DNA from: Cladosporium sp. IMV 00045
Lineage: Eukaryota; Ascomycota; Dothideomycetes; Cladosporiales; Cladosporiaceae
Reading direction: 5' to 3'
Assembly (NCBI GenBank): GCA_001931905.2
Contig: MSJI02000529.1
Span: forward strand, 29,169 to 93,168
DNA length: 64,000 nt
Numbering within the stretch: the stretch's first letter is position 1; each line of letters begins with the position of its first letter. The translations under genes were made by a program, and so were the position numbers. Below are positions 29,303 to 42,864 of this stretch, piece after piece. The notes beneath the pieces are model-generated. The model was not told where the DNA came from. It saw only the letters and a list, made by a program, of their open reading frames with translations, and did not search any database.

Positions 29303-31431
29303 TCAAGCCTGTACGACCTGACCAGATTCGGTCAAAGCCACCTTGACTTTCCTAGTCGAGGCTTTCCTGGGATTCGGTGCCTCGAACACCTCACTGAGCT
29401 CTTCGAGAGTCTTGCCTTTGGTTTCGACGAAGAGGAAGTAGACCTACGGTTCCCATTGTTAGCATCGAATGTGCAACATCATCGCGTTTGTACGACACTG
29501 CGAAGAGGTTTGCGTGATCCAGAAAAGCAAAATGACATCGATGAAGATGACAACTTACCGTTACAATCTCAACGCAGATCCAGCCAATGTACACCAGGTA
29601 CAGCTTCCATCCAATTTCGGCGATGCCAACGCTGATACCGTACGTGTTGACGATCATGGCGATGTTGAGGAACAAAAAGTTGAGACCACTGCCCTTGGCA
29701 CGAGTGCGGTTCTCCAGGCACTCTACAGCGTAGAGGGTTTGCAGAGGCGTCCAACCCCATCTGTAGACCTGTCAGCATGTGATAGGCAAAGTCCCAGATA
29801 TCCACGTATCGATGCATGCTCTCGGAAGCCGAAGAATCATGATAAGTCTTCGCGGAACGATCGTGAGCAGGTAAACTTACGCAAAGAAGATACCGAACAG
29901 GTAAATGCTGACGATCGTGCCGTAAGCCAGATCTGGATTGGTGGGTGTTGACGCCGTGAAAGCAGTTAAAAGCACGTAGGATCCAAGCGAGCCCGCGAGA
30001 CCAGCCAAGAGCATCGTACGTCTTCCGAGCTTGTCCAGCAGAGTAGCTCCGTAGATCGCAGCGATCAGACTGAAAATCGGATTGATGGCGTTAATAAGGA
30101 GCTGAGTGCTGCTATTGGTGATGCCCGCGGCCTCAATCATCATCGGCATGAAATAACTAATAACATTGTTGCCGCTCCATTGACCAAAAAATGACATCAG
30201 AATTACCATATATAGACGATAGCGAGCAGCGGCGGTGTTGACGAGCTCACGGAAGTCCCACCACGGGTTGTCGTTACGGGCGGCTGCCATATCTTCGACG
30301 ATTTCGCGGATCTGCAACTCGACGATCGGGGCCTGAGGGTCGCCATCACCATGATATTTGGCGAGGACAGCGATTGCTTCTTCGCGTCTGTCCTTCATAA
30401 CAAGCCAACGCGGTGTTTCTTGTTGTGTTAGTGATTGTTTACTCTCTGAGTCAAAGAGAAAAAAAAAACCTACCTGGGAAAAACAAGACCATTGACATGA
30501 CGACGGCCGGTAAAACGCATTGGACGACGGTTGGGGTACGCCATGCCCAGGACGAGCCAGGGAAATTCTTATCGGTACCATAGGTGGTCCAGCCAGCGAT
30601 AATGTTTCCTAGCCACCAAACTAACGAAGAATCAGTAGCTTTTTCGGACAAGTAACATGCCTCAAATAACTTACAGTTATTGTACATGCCCGCCATGGTG
30701 CCACGGTAGCAAGGATGCGCCAATTCAACAGTATAAGCAGGTCCAGCAGCACTTGCAATGCTTGCTATCGTTATGGTTAGAAACAGGATCGTAGAGTTGA
30801 TTTTGATCTGCTTACCACCGAACCCAAGGATGAAACGTCCACCGATGAATTGACCGAGTTCATGCGCGGTCGTTTGGACAGCGGTACCTTGCGGGTTACG
30901 TCAGCAAATTCGCTCATCATCTGGTATTTGCCGTTGGATGAACAAAAGACATACCGACTAAAACGAGCAAACAGCCCACGAAGATACAGATACGGCGACC
31001 ATATCCATCTGCAAGGAAGCCGCAGAATGGGAAGGCCGCGATCTGGCCACAATTGTAGATGATGAAGATGATGCCGGTACTGGAGCCAGCTCCACTCAAA
31101 TTGAAGGTATTCTGATAGCTTGGCATGGCATTGATGGCACCCATCAAAGAAGAGTCGTAACCGTTAAGTGTTGAAACCAAATAACCGATACCTAGAGAAT
31201 CTTAGAACCGTTGTCCCGGCTTTGATGTTGGGCGTGAATCTTACCCATGATGAAGTAGAGCTTCATCATGCTTTTCGACCATGGCGAAGGCTTTTGGGCA
31301 AGCACGGCCTCTGCGAGAGCTACTGAGTGAACATTTTCTTCCTGAACGACGTTTCCCAAGTGCTTCTCGTCACGGACGTCTGTGCCTTCATTATGGTATG
31401 CCGGCGGCACGTCCTCCTTTTGGCCATCCAT
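29303..31431 (-). CDS. MFS sugar transporter, lactose permease-like (LAC12 type)
   Basis: Eight exons (31431-31245, 31191-30955, 30887-30816, 30764-30675, 30620-30474, 30418-29881, 29760-29559, 29443-29303) give 537 residues; all seven joins keep frame. It belongs to the sugar porter family: [20 protein letters not shown] after helix 1, [14 protein letters not shown] (the GR-G/D-R motif), the joined [14 protein letters not shown] (PESPRW motif), [11 protein letters not shown], the joined [20 protein letters not shown], and the terminal [20 protein letters not shown] (PETKG-type). Twelve helices are expected in the plasma membrane, with proton-coupled uptake of a disaccharide or hexose. It is divergent to a GH2 beta-galactosidase, which supports lactose or another beta-galactoside as cargo, though many homologues carry other sugars. 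Confidence 0.92.
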
Positions 31432-33273
31432 GGCGATCTACGAAGATGTCAGCTACGTGAAGCTTTAGGGCAAGACCGTGGAAGCTTTATGGTATCATCC
31501 ATCAGAAAGACACAACCAAGCGAGCAGGCGCGGAAGCTCGATGGGTATACATAAATTGTATGCTTCCTTTGGAAATGTCGTTTGATTCTAGGGCTGTCAT
31601 ACCTTTCGTGTCTGCAATAAATTGGATCAAGAGCGTATGGGTCCCTCTCCCTGCAAGGTGCAGAGCAAGTGTGGTGGGATCGAAGAGCTTTTGAATATTT
31701 CCGCTATCCGCTTCGGTATCGCCCTGCTGATGGGCGATACATAGCGGCCCTCGCCACACGTTACCGGGTCCTCCACACCCCGCACCACAAGAAAATGCTT
31801 AGGTCGAAAGTGAACATTGGAATACCAAGGCCGGGTATAGTTAAGCCTCGATGAAGCGTGCGGCGAGCTTCCACGCCGGGAAGTGACACCGAGGTTTAGG
31901 ATTGTAGCTGTGCCATCCTTGTATTTGGAGCATGTTGACAAGCGGCACATTCCAAGGCATTGAGGCTGCCATATACAAATCGCTTAGCCTGAGGATGCTC
32001 ACGGATCATGTGAATACCTCCCAGGGGCTCGGGTCAACGTCTTGGTATCAGAGCTGAAGGTGACAACATTACACAGGAGAGTCGCTGCAGAGATAGCGGA
32101 ACACTCGAGGAATATTGTAGCAGATAGCACCTAGCCTTCCCTCTAGACTTGAATCAGGTGGCCAGTTATTTGCACGCTTGTCGACTCTGGAGGCGACTTC
32201 TCACACCGCGGCCGAGGCATTGCTTGGGCCGATCAAGGTTCTCATTCCTCCACATGGGCTAGCAGAGCCGTTGCTGAAGGCAATTTGATCGTTTAGAAAG
32301 ACGCCTCTTCTTGGCTGGTAAGCCATAGACCGAGGAGGCGCGCTAGCCTGGCGAGCCTGGCGAGGTCTGGTGTTTGCCACAGTCGTCAGCAGCGTGGATG
32401 GGGCGCTGTCAGCCTACGACCTGCAACTTGGATTGTGCCGCAATATATCCCAAAAGAACCTGGCTACGTTGGTATTGGTCGATTTGAATGAACTACATCG
32501 AATCTTTCGATCAGTGTGCCAATAGAACATGTTCATGTACTTTCCCGGTGTTCCATCAAAGGCCGAGAACAAGTTCACCTTTGCGTATCTCGAGTCAGGA
32601 TTTTTCGTATGCTTCCTGGGCATGCATATCAATGGCGCCACGTGAGGTTAGAGATCTGCAGGGGCCCTCACTCCTCGCTTCACCCGGACCTTGATAGGCC
32701 GACGGCAACATCTTGCTTGCGTGCATTTTTCCGCACCAAACAGCGTCTCAACTGGGTGTGAATGAGTGTTCTGCGTCTCCACACCTTTCTTGTCACGCTG
32801 CAACGTAACGTGATGTGGAGGCGTTTGAGTACACTTAGAACAAGGTCTGATCGTAGAATGAGATGGTGTCGTTGAAGAAGCCACAAAAGATGTCTGTGGG
32901 CGACGGCGTCTGGTGTCGGCGTTCGTTCGGAAGCGAGAGCCGAGGTTCAACTCCACTCCTCCAGCGCAAACACGAGGGAGATGCATGGATGCATGAGGAA
33001 CACTTCACCAAGCGTCTGGGCAATTTGGAGGAGATGCCATGATTTGCATGTTTTCATGGTGCCCCATGGGACCCCACGAGAGCCCCTCAAACTATCAGGC
33101 CAGAGGCCCACCTATGCTACCACACATGCGGGATGTGGAGGTTGCTCCTCTCGTCTTACCCACCCACGTGTGACCTCTCCATGCCATTCAAAACCAGATA
33201 GGCGAAAGCCATCGTTCCAGACCAAGCCCACGTCTGTACAGTACAGTCTTTTCTTTCTTCCACAGACGACACT
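31432..33273. promoter_or_regulatory. Divergent control region of permease and beta-galactosidase
   Basis: A long 1.84-kb spacer between the two starts. I found no CGG-N11-CCG Gal4/LAC9-type site; a CGG-N12-CCG pair lies at 31861-31878. A CCCCAC (CreA-like SYGGRG complement) occurs near 33073. Short 9-nt direct repeats (AGCCTGGCG) lie at about 32345-32362. No gene is seen. Confidence 0.4.
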
Positions 33274-36579
<3,306 letters not shown>

Positions 36580-36897
36580 ACGATGCGAAAAGGCTGCGCG
36601 CTGTTGTCAGATTGCTTTGGTATAGACCGTCATAGAATTTTTCTTGATCCTCAATTGATAGATTCCTTCGAGAGTAGTCTCGGATTGACACAAGTGTGGA
36701 GAACAGGCGAAGTCCATTAGGTATTAGGAAGCCTCTATCATCTAGCCCAATGAGTAGGTCAAAGGTTTGCGTTTAGTTCTAAAAAGTAAGCCAATGCTAA
36801 CAAGACAGAAAAAAAAATCGTAGGTCAATTGATCCATCCACCATCGCAGCAACCATCAGGAACACGCGCAGAGAAACATTGATGGGAGAGATCCACC
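36580..36897. other. Tail-to-tail spacer, beta-galactosidase/LOR gene
   Basis: About 320 bp of 3' UTR-like AT-rich sequence. Nothing else seen. Confidence 0.4.
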
Positions 36898-37212
36898 TCA
36901 AATCACACCGCAAACACAACGACTCCTCCCAGTCCAAGTCCTCGCAACAAGCGCCAAAGCAACCACTGTAAGCTGGCCCATATTCCCAGCAACACGCAGA
37001 GTGCCGCCTTTCTGTGCTTGCGCGGCGAGAGGTCCGGTGCCGAGAGTGCCGAGGTAGACGTTACCGTCATTGCGCCAGAAGATCTTGGCCGGGGCGGCAC
37101 TGTAGGCGTTAATGAAGGAGCTCTCGAAGGAGTCGTCGCGGAGACGTTTGATCTTGAAGAGAGGTTGCTTGGTGGCGGCTGCCATGGAGGAGTCCGCTGG
37201 TGCGACGCCGTA
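36898..37212 (-). other. Open continuation of the LOR domain beyond an in-frame TAG
   Basis: Directly after the TAG at 37213-37215 the same frame stays open for 104 codons and reads like the second half of the LOR fold (QPLFKIKRLRDDSFESSF, AKIFWRNDGNVYLGTLGTGP, GGTLRVAGNMGQ). I found no intron that would skip the TAG. This may be a decayed or read-through part of the gene upstream of it. Confidence 0.6.
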
Positions 37213-38664
37213 CTAAGATGTCATGCCGCATTTGCGACGGAGAGTGAAGATGGTCGCGCCGGTGGCCGCGTCCGTGATGTCGTTGCCGATGATCTGCGGA
37301 ATGAATTAGCCGTGGGCTCAGGAGGCGTTTTCAGAACGAGGAGCTTACCTTGAAAATGGTCTTTCCAGTGGAGTCGGTGACGAGGTCTTTGTTGAGAGAA
37401 AGCGTGACGGGAAGCGGCGAGTTGTACTTGGTGCTCATACCGACTTGCTTGCTTACGATGAAGGTCTCCACGACAGCAGGAGGAGGCGGAAATTTTTTCT
37501 CTTCGACGACAGTCGTGGTCGTTGTCTCCGGTGGGTCGGCGGGCTTGGGAGGATCGGCTGCCTTCTTCTCTTCGACAACAGTGGTGGTCGATTTAGGCGG
37601 ATCGGCAGGCTTCGGTGGATCAGCCGGTTTCTTCTCCTCGACGACGACGACCGTCTTCTCTTCAGCCTTCTTCTCTTCCGGTTTCTTCTCCTCAGTGACC
37701 AGTCTCTTCTCTTCAGTCTTCTTCTCCTCGACCTTTTTCTCCTCAGGCTTCTTCTCCTCAGGCTTCTTCTCCTCGACTTTCTTCTCCTCAACCTTCTTCT
37801 CTTCCACCTTCTTCTCCTCAGGAGGAGGCGACGGCGGAGCGGAGGGAGGCTGCACGACAGTTACTGGCTGACCGTCATGATCGGTGAAAGTCCGATGACG
37901 TACCGGAGAAGACTGCTGCGGAGGCGGCGAGGAAGACATTGCCGGTTTCGCCGAGGAAGATGATGATCCAGACGACGGCGGAGGAGCTGTTGCGATGTGT
38001 GGTGGTTATTATTGACTGTCTGACGGAATGGAGAGAGCGGTGGATGGTGAAGCGATTATGAATGCCGTCGTCCCGGAGGTTTGGAATGATAGACGGATGG
38101 ATGGAGATGCTCGAGTGGCGTGATGGGTGTTTTTATTGCTGCGTGGAGGGGGATGATGCTGTTGGGCAATGGAGGGAAAGGGGAGGGTTCTACTGACCAA
38201 CCGCTGGATGGCCTCCTGCGGCAGGGGCGGGTTTGTGGTGTTTCTTGTGAGGGTGCTTTCCGGCTGCTGGGACGAGAGAGAAATTGTTAGCCATCAAGTT
38301 CTTGCCGCCAGTAAAAGGTGAAGTGAAGTCAGGCAAGCTCACCTGCATCCCCTTTCGGCTTGCCGTCAGCTCCCATCGAGGCACTACCCCCTGGCGCAGA
38401 GCCTTTTGCACCGCCAGCACCCCCTGCACCGCCGCCTGCACCTCCAGCAGCAGCGCCACCACCAGCTCCATGAGCCGAAGCATCACCACCGCTAGCCTCA
38501 CCCTCCTTTGCCTCTTTCTCCTTCTCCTCAGGCTCCTCGGGCTCCTTGTCATCACCACCGGAGTCTTCAGCCTCCTCGGGCTCCTTGGCCTCGGGAGAGG
38601 CAGGAGGCTCTTTCTCCTTGTTCTCGGCAGGTGGGGGAGAGGCGGGAGGAGCAGAGTCGGACAT
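37213..38664 (-). CDS. Low-complexity protein with C-terminal LOR/tubby-like domain
   Basis: Four exons (38664-38343, 38266-38198, 37986-37349, 37293-37213) give 369 residues to the TAG; all phases match although one intron is 211 nt. The N-terminus is acidic and Pro/Glu-rich (ASPEAKEPEEAEDSGGDDKE), then Gly/Ala-rich, then Lys/His-rich (GKHPHKKHHKPAPAAGGHP), then a run of EEKK pentapeptides and PADPPK units. The C-terminal part begins a LURP-one-related (tubby-C-like) domain: LNKDLVTDSTGKTIFKIIGN and TGATIFTLRRKCGMTS. The reading frame then meets TAG, while sequence matching the rest of the domain follows immediately. The function of fungal LOR proteins is unclear; membrane or phospholipid association is inferred from the fold. 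Start: MSDSAPPASPPP. Confidence 0.68.
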
Positions 38665-39326
38665 GGTTGCAGAGAGGAAGCGAGGTAGGTGGGTAGTCGG
38701 TGGTCGGGTATGGCGTGATGGTGTTCGGGATGCCGAAGGGAAGGGTCGGGCTCGTCAGGTCAGGTGAGCGAAGGCGCAGTGAGAAAGAGATGCTTTCTTT
38801 CTGATATTGATGAAATCGAGACGGGATGAAACGGGGAAAATGAGTGATGGTGATGGATGAGATGATAATGGTGATGATGATGGGATGGACGTGTTGATAC
38901 GAGCAGTACTCCAAGTGGGAGAAGGCGATAGTAGGCATTTTGGGGCGGTAGCCAGGTGGACCAGAACCGACTGATTCTTTCCTTGCATTTGGTTGTTCTT
39001 GACGAACTGTCTGCTGTACGGAAAGGCGGCAAGATCACCTCAGAGCTCACATGTGGCAGGCGGTAATCGTGGATAGATTCACATAGAGCCGAGATGCGGT
39101 AGTGTTGTCGATTGCAAGTGTACGTACCTTACGCACATTATACATGTAATGAAATGTCACCCAGGTGGTATCCAAAGAAAATAATGTCACAGTCCTTGTT
39201 CAGGAATATTCGTTCTTCCATTCCCGCCTCCTCTTCAATTTTCTCCGTAGAGCTGTTTCTGATGCCGTCATGCGAGTTCCCAGCAGGGAATATTGGCAAG
39301 TGCAACTTCTCACTCAACAGCATCGC
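38665..39326. other. Spacer between LOR gene and NTF2-like gene
   Basis: About 660 bp upstream of the LOR gene start. It holds a GATGAT-rich stretch near 38850-38890. No coding or RNA gene is seen. Confidence 0.4.
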
Positions 39327-40148
39327 TCAAGAGACGACCTGCATATTGCCAAACTGCTGCACACCACCATTCCCAGTGGCACTCGCACTCTCCCCACCAG
39401 CACCGCCATTCCCGTTACCACCACCACCTGTGCTCCGCCTCCTCCTCCCGCCCGAAGACTTCTTAATTCCCACGCCCTCCATAGCGGACGAGACCAAATC
39501 CCTCATCTCATCCTCGACATTCACCGCGCCATTGCCATTCTCCCTCCTCTCGTCGACCGTCTGCATCACGCGCGTCATGGGCGCGAGCAGCACCGAGCCC
39601 AGCAGGCACATCATGGTGGACGAATACTGCATCATGTGCGAGGCGAACTCGCCCAGGCCCCAGGGCATGAAGAAGCGGATCAGCTGGTCGTTCTGGTACA
39701 GGTCGTTCTGCGCCGCGATGTAGTATTTGCGGCTGCTGGGCGGGCGCACGAGTTGCAGCTCCGTCGTCAGCGTCACGTTGGCGTGGTGGAAGGGGATCAT
39801 CCAGAGGGAGAAGATTTGGGAGATGTTGAGGTAGAGGATTAGGTTGGTTTCATCGTAGGCTGGGAGTGCGGAGGGTTGTTAGTTGGAGCCAGTTGCGTGA
39901 ATGGAAGATGAAGGGTGCGTACCAATGCTGTTGACATTGAGCTCAATTTTCGGGCTCAAGATTTTATACCAGCGGTAGATGGCGTGGATCAAGTTCCGGC
40001 TGCCCTCCCAGCTGCCGGTGCGGCACAACGGGTGAGTGAAAGAGGCATTGGGCGTGAAGTAGGTGTTGATGGTTTGCTCTTGTTCGGAGGGCGAACCCTG
40101 AGTGAGCTTGTGAACGACGCCGCTGATTTCCTGGACGGGGTTGTCCAT
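39327..40148 (-). CDS. SigF-like NTF2-like domain protein
   Basis: Two exons (40148-39923, 39859-39327; 63-nt intron) give 252 residues from MDNPVQEISGVVHKLTQGSP. The N-terminal NTF2-like cone has YFTPNASFTHPLCRTGSW, HAIYRWYKILSPKIELNVNS and, across the splice, AYDETNLILYLNISQIFSLW, then TTELQLVRPPSSRKYYIAAQ and NDLYQNDQLIRFFMPWGL. A hydrophobic segment (MMCLLGSVLLAPMTRV) near residue 190 probably anchors it in a membrane. The C-terminus is Gly/Ser-rich with a RRRRST cluster. This is a conserved fungal family, often annotated SigF-like, whose biochemical role is unknown; similarity is to the fold, not to a sigma factor. Confidence 0.85.
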
Positions 40149-41660
40149 AATTGATACAAATGCGAATGAATATATGAATATAAGATGAGAGATTAGACAA
40201 ATAGACAAGGGTATGCTGTAGGCAATCTGCCGTTTATAGGAGAAAGCCCCAGCTCGGACTCGAGTGGAGACTTTCACATGCATCGATCTCACTGCATGAC
40301 GTAGTGTGACGATGCGGATTCAACGGCCTCGTGTTCGTGGCATTCATTAAGATACATGTACCTGACTGATGGTTTGGTTCCAACAAGCACTGGGATTCTT
40401 GTGTTATGTTGTACGCACATGCACGTTCACGTGGCTCGAAACACGTCGTTTTCAAGTGCATCACAGAGTCTTTACTTGCTTCACGTGGATTTCCATGACC
40501 TTCGGCACATGTTGCAGGATCGAAAAGAAAGCCAATGGCATGGATATCTCTGATCTGCACATTGGCAGTGTGCAACATTCATCAAGCACAGCATGACAGA
40601 CAATCCCATTGCATCGCAGTACCCTGGTGTTCATCTCCGATGCTGTGGTGCAACCAATCTCAAGAAGAGCATGCTCAAAATACTTACAACATATACCTTG
40701 CGCTGCTCGTTTGAATTGCGACGGCCATGAGCTATAATTCCAAGTTCCTTTGAGAGTGATTTCACATTCTATTCGGTGTTCGATCGATTGCCACAACACA
40801 TAGGCGGTTGATACCTAGAACGTCTTTTCCCTCTCTCCAAAAAGCGAGTTTTCAAGCATTACTTGGGCATTCGATGAAGGTTCAAAAAGGAAATGCAGAT
40901 GGCGCGGAATGAGAATGAGCCGGGATTGCCACTGAGGCAGATATTTGTGATGGGATGAGCACTGGCTCGACTCTCGACCTCTCTAAGCGACACGGCCAAG
41001 AATTTCCTCGCCCGCAAAGCGAAGAGAGCCCTGGAAAAGAGAATTCAACCGGGTTTGATGATGTGCAGTGTCGCCAGACCATTGGACATTTACGACGTGT
41101 GGGGGGAAGTTGACGCAAGAACTCTTCCTGGGAATGTTTCTCTATCACACGCGAGTAGATCCAATCCAGCAAAGAGCTTCCGCTTGACCCGCATTGTATA
41201 GGACGGTAAGGTTGCCTCAGCTTAGCATGTCGGTATTCATCTGTCGTTTTTAGCTCTAAGCAGAAGTAGAGAAGACTCTCCTTAGGTTCTGTGTGCTGGT
41301 GCTATCACCGTCCGAATGAAGCTAGGGTATCCTCCATGAATGTAGACGGTCATGCACAACGTCAATATGGAAGCCCTGCAATTACTTACTAATGACTTGT
41401 TGAGGATGATTGGCGATCGGGAGACTATGGGCTCTGTGACAACATAAGAGTCATGTTGATCAATGGATGAAATGATGGGAGATTGCTTTGTTTGGAGCTG
41501 CAATATCTTTTTTAGAGCTTCGTGAAGTACTGGATGTGAGGCTCTGCCGCAATTGGCTTTCCGCTGCCTAATCAGCACGGCATATCCACCTGTTCTCTGC
41601 GCTTTCTGCTGTATCAAGGCCCGTCTAAGCTGGTCGTAATTCTCGTTACACGCTACTCGC
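40149..41660. other. Gene-poor stretch between NTF2-like gene and ARPC4
   Basis: About 1.5 kb. Several open frames exist, the largest 137 codons at 41282-41695 on the minus strand overlapping the ARPC4 3' end, but none shows a domain or a plausible start. I see no RNA gene or repeat. Confidence 0.45.
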
Positions 41661-42340
41661 TCAGTCGAACTGGTACACATCAGTATTAGGCGCAACCATC
41701 AAAAAGCGGCAAGCAATCTTACCGGCGTCAGGAAGCTCTCCGCGACGAAACGAGCTCTCGCGTTCAAGAAGAGCTTCATCTCGGAAATCTCTTTGTCGAC
41801 ATCCTCCATGAACTGAATGATGAAATCCACCAACTTGTGCTTCAGCATCTCCTCGGTGTGGAAGTTGGTGATCAAGAATGAGATGTCATATCCCTGTGCC
41901 CAGTGTCAGCGAACGTGTCCAAGCCATCACATATCAATTAATCCACAGCTGCCTCTTACATCGATCGGCTTCCTCCTCAAAATGAAGAAAGGCTCGGCTC
42001 TTTGCGTCAGGAACCTCGTGAACTTGTGCACAAGAATGTTCTCGATCTCATCCGCCTGCTTTATCCTTATGCTCACGCGCACGCTGTTGACCGAGGGCTC
42101 GATGAGCACGCGCTCTTCCTGGTTTCGGGACACGGTCAAGGGGTTGAGGATGAGCTCGGGAGAGGTTCGCGCTTCGATCTCGGGGACATTATGTCTTTCG
42201 GATGCTTGCGAGGCGAAGTTGGACAGCGAGAGGGCGGCGGTGAGGGTGCTGCGGACGCAGGACAGGTATGGGCGGAGGGATTGCGACTGGAGGGGGGAGT
42301 TAGCGGGGCATTGCGGTGGAGGGAGTTGTTGGCGGACCAT
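41661..42340 (-). CDS. ARC19: Arp2/3 complex subunit 4 (ARPC4, p20-Arc)
   Basis: ARPC4 is the core scaffold subunit of the Arp2/3 complex that nucleates branched actin at endocytic patches. Four coding exons: 42340-42338 (the ATG alone), 42286-41960, about 41893-41722, and 41669-41661 (Phe-Asp-stop). The joined protein starts [19 protein letters not shown] and runs through [77 protein letters not shown] and [19 protein letters not shown], ending LTPFD, all nearly invariant in eukaryotes. The first intron's GTCCGC donor is weak, but only this splice yields the conserved N-terminus. By my coordinate count exon 3 is one base longer than its 57 codons, so a boundary near 41760 may be misread. The symbol is the yeast name for this subunit. 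About 168 residues. Confidence 0.93.
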
Positions 42341-42864
42341 TGCGATTGACTATGCCGTTCTGGCTAGAGCATTCGGCAGTATTCTTTCTCACTTCAGGTG
42401 CTGAGGACTTTGACTGAATGGAGGAGAGTCTGGTGGTATTGGTATTCGTAGCCAAAGTCACGTCTGCTAGCTAGGCATGCAGTATGGGCCCGCCCCGGAC
42501 TAGGTACAGCTGACGTCTCACGAGCGAGTCGGCCAGCAACGCCAAGCTGCAGCGCAGAAGTGGGTCTCTCTGCGGTGGCGGCTCAAGGCAGCACCAGACT
42601 TCGCTTCCAGGGAACAATGCATTCCTCGAACATATTGTTTACCACAAGACGAAAGTCTGAAAACGTCAATACATTTAACAATGACACGTCAAGCTGGAAA
42701 CAAGTATTCGATACATCGACCTCCTATTCAATCGGCAAATTAAACGATAGTCCGTTGCACTACATAATAATTCCAAATCCAAAACAAAGTCCCGCGAAAA
42801 ATCACAAAATACCATCTAAAAATCAAAAGATCAAATGTCTACAACTTCGAAATCCAATTCCTCC
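42341..42864. other. Spacer between giant PAN protein and ARPC4 genes
   Basis: About 520 bp between two minus-strand genes. It is AT-rich after 42600, in keeping with a 3' UTR. No gene is seen. Confidence 0.4.

Noticed and set aside
31861..31878. CGG-N12-CCG as a Gal4-type site in the lac-like spacer
   Set aside because: The spacing is 12, not 11, and the arms share no further complementarity.
39112..39842. Plus-strand open frames opposite the NTF2-like gene
   Set aside because: Shadows of the NTF2-like exon 2; Pro/His-rich translations without a domain.
41282..41695. 137-codon minus-strand open frame downstream of ARPC4
   Set aside because: Overlaps the ARPC4 last exon and 3' UTR; no similarity to any family I know.
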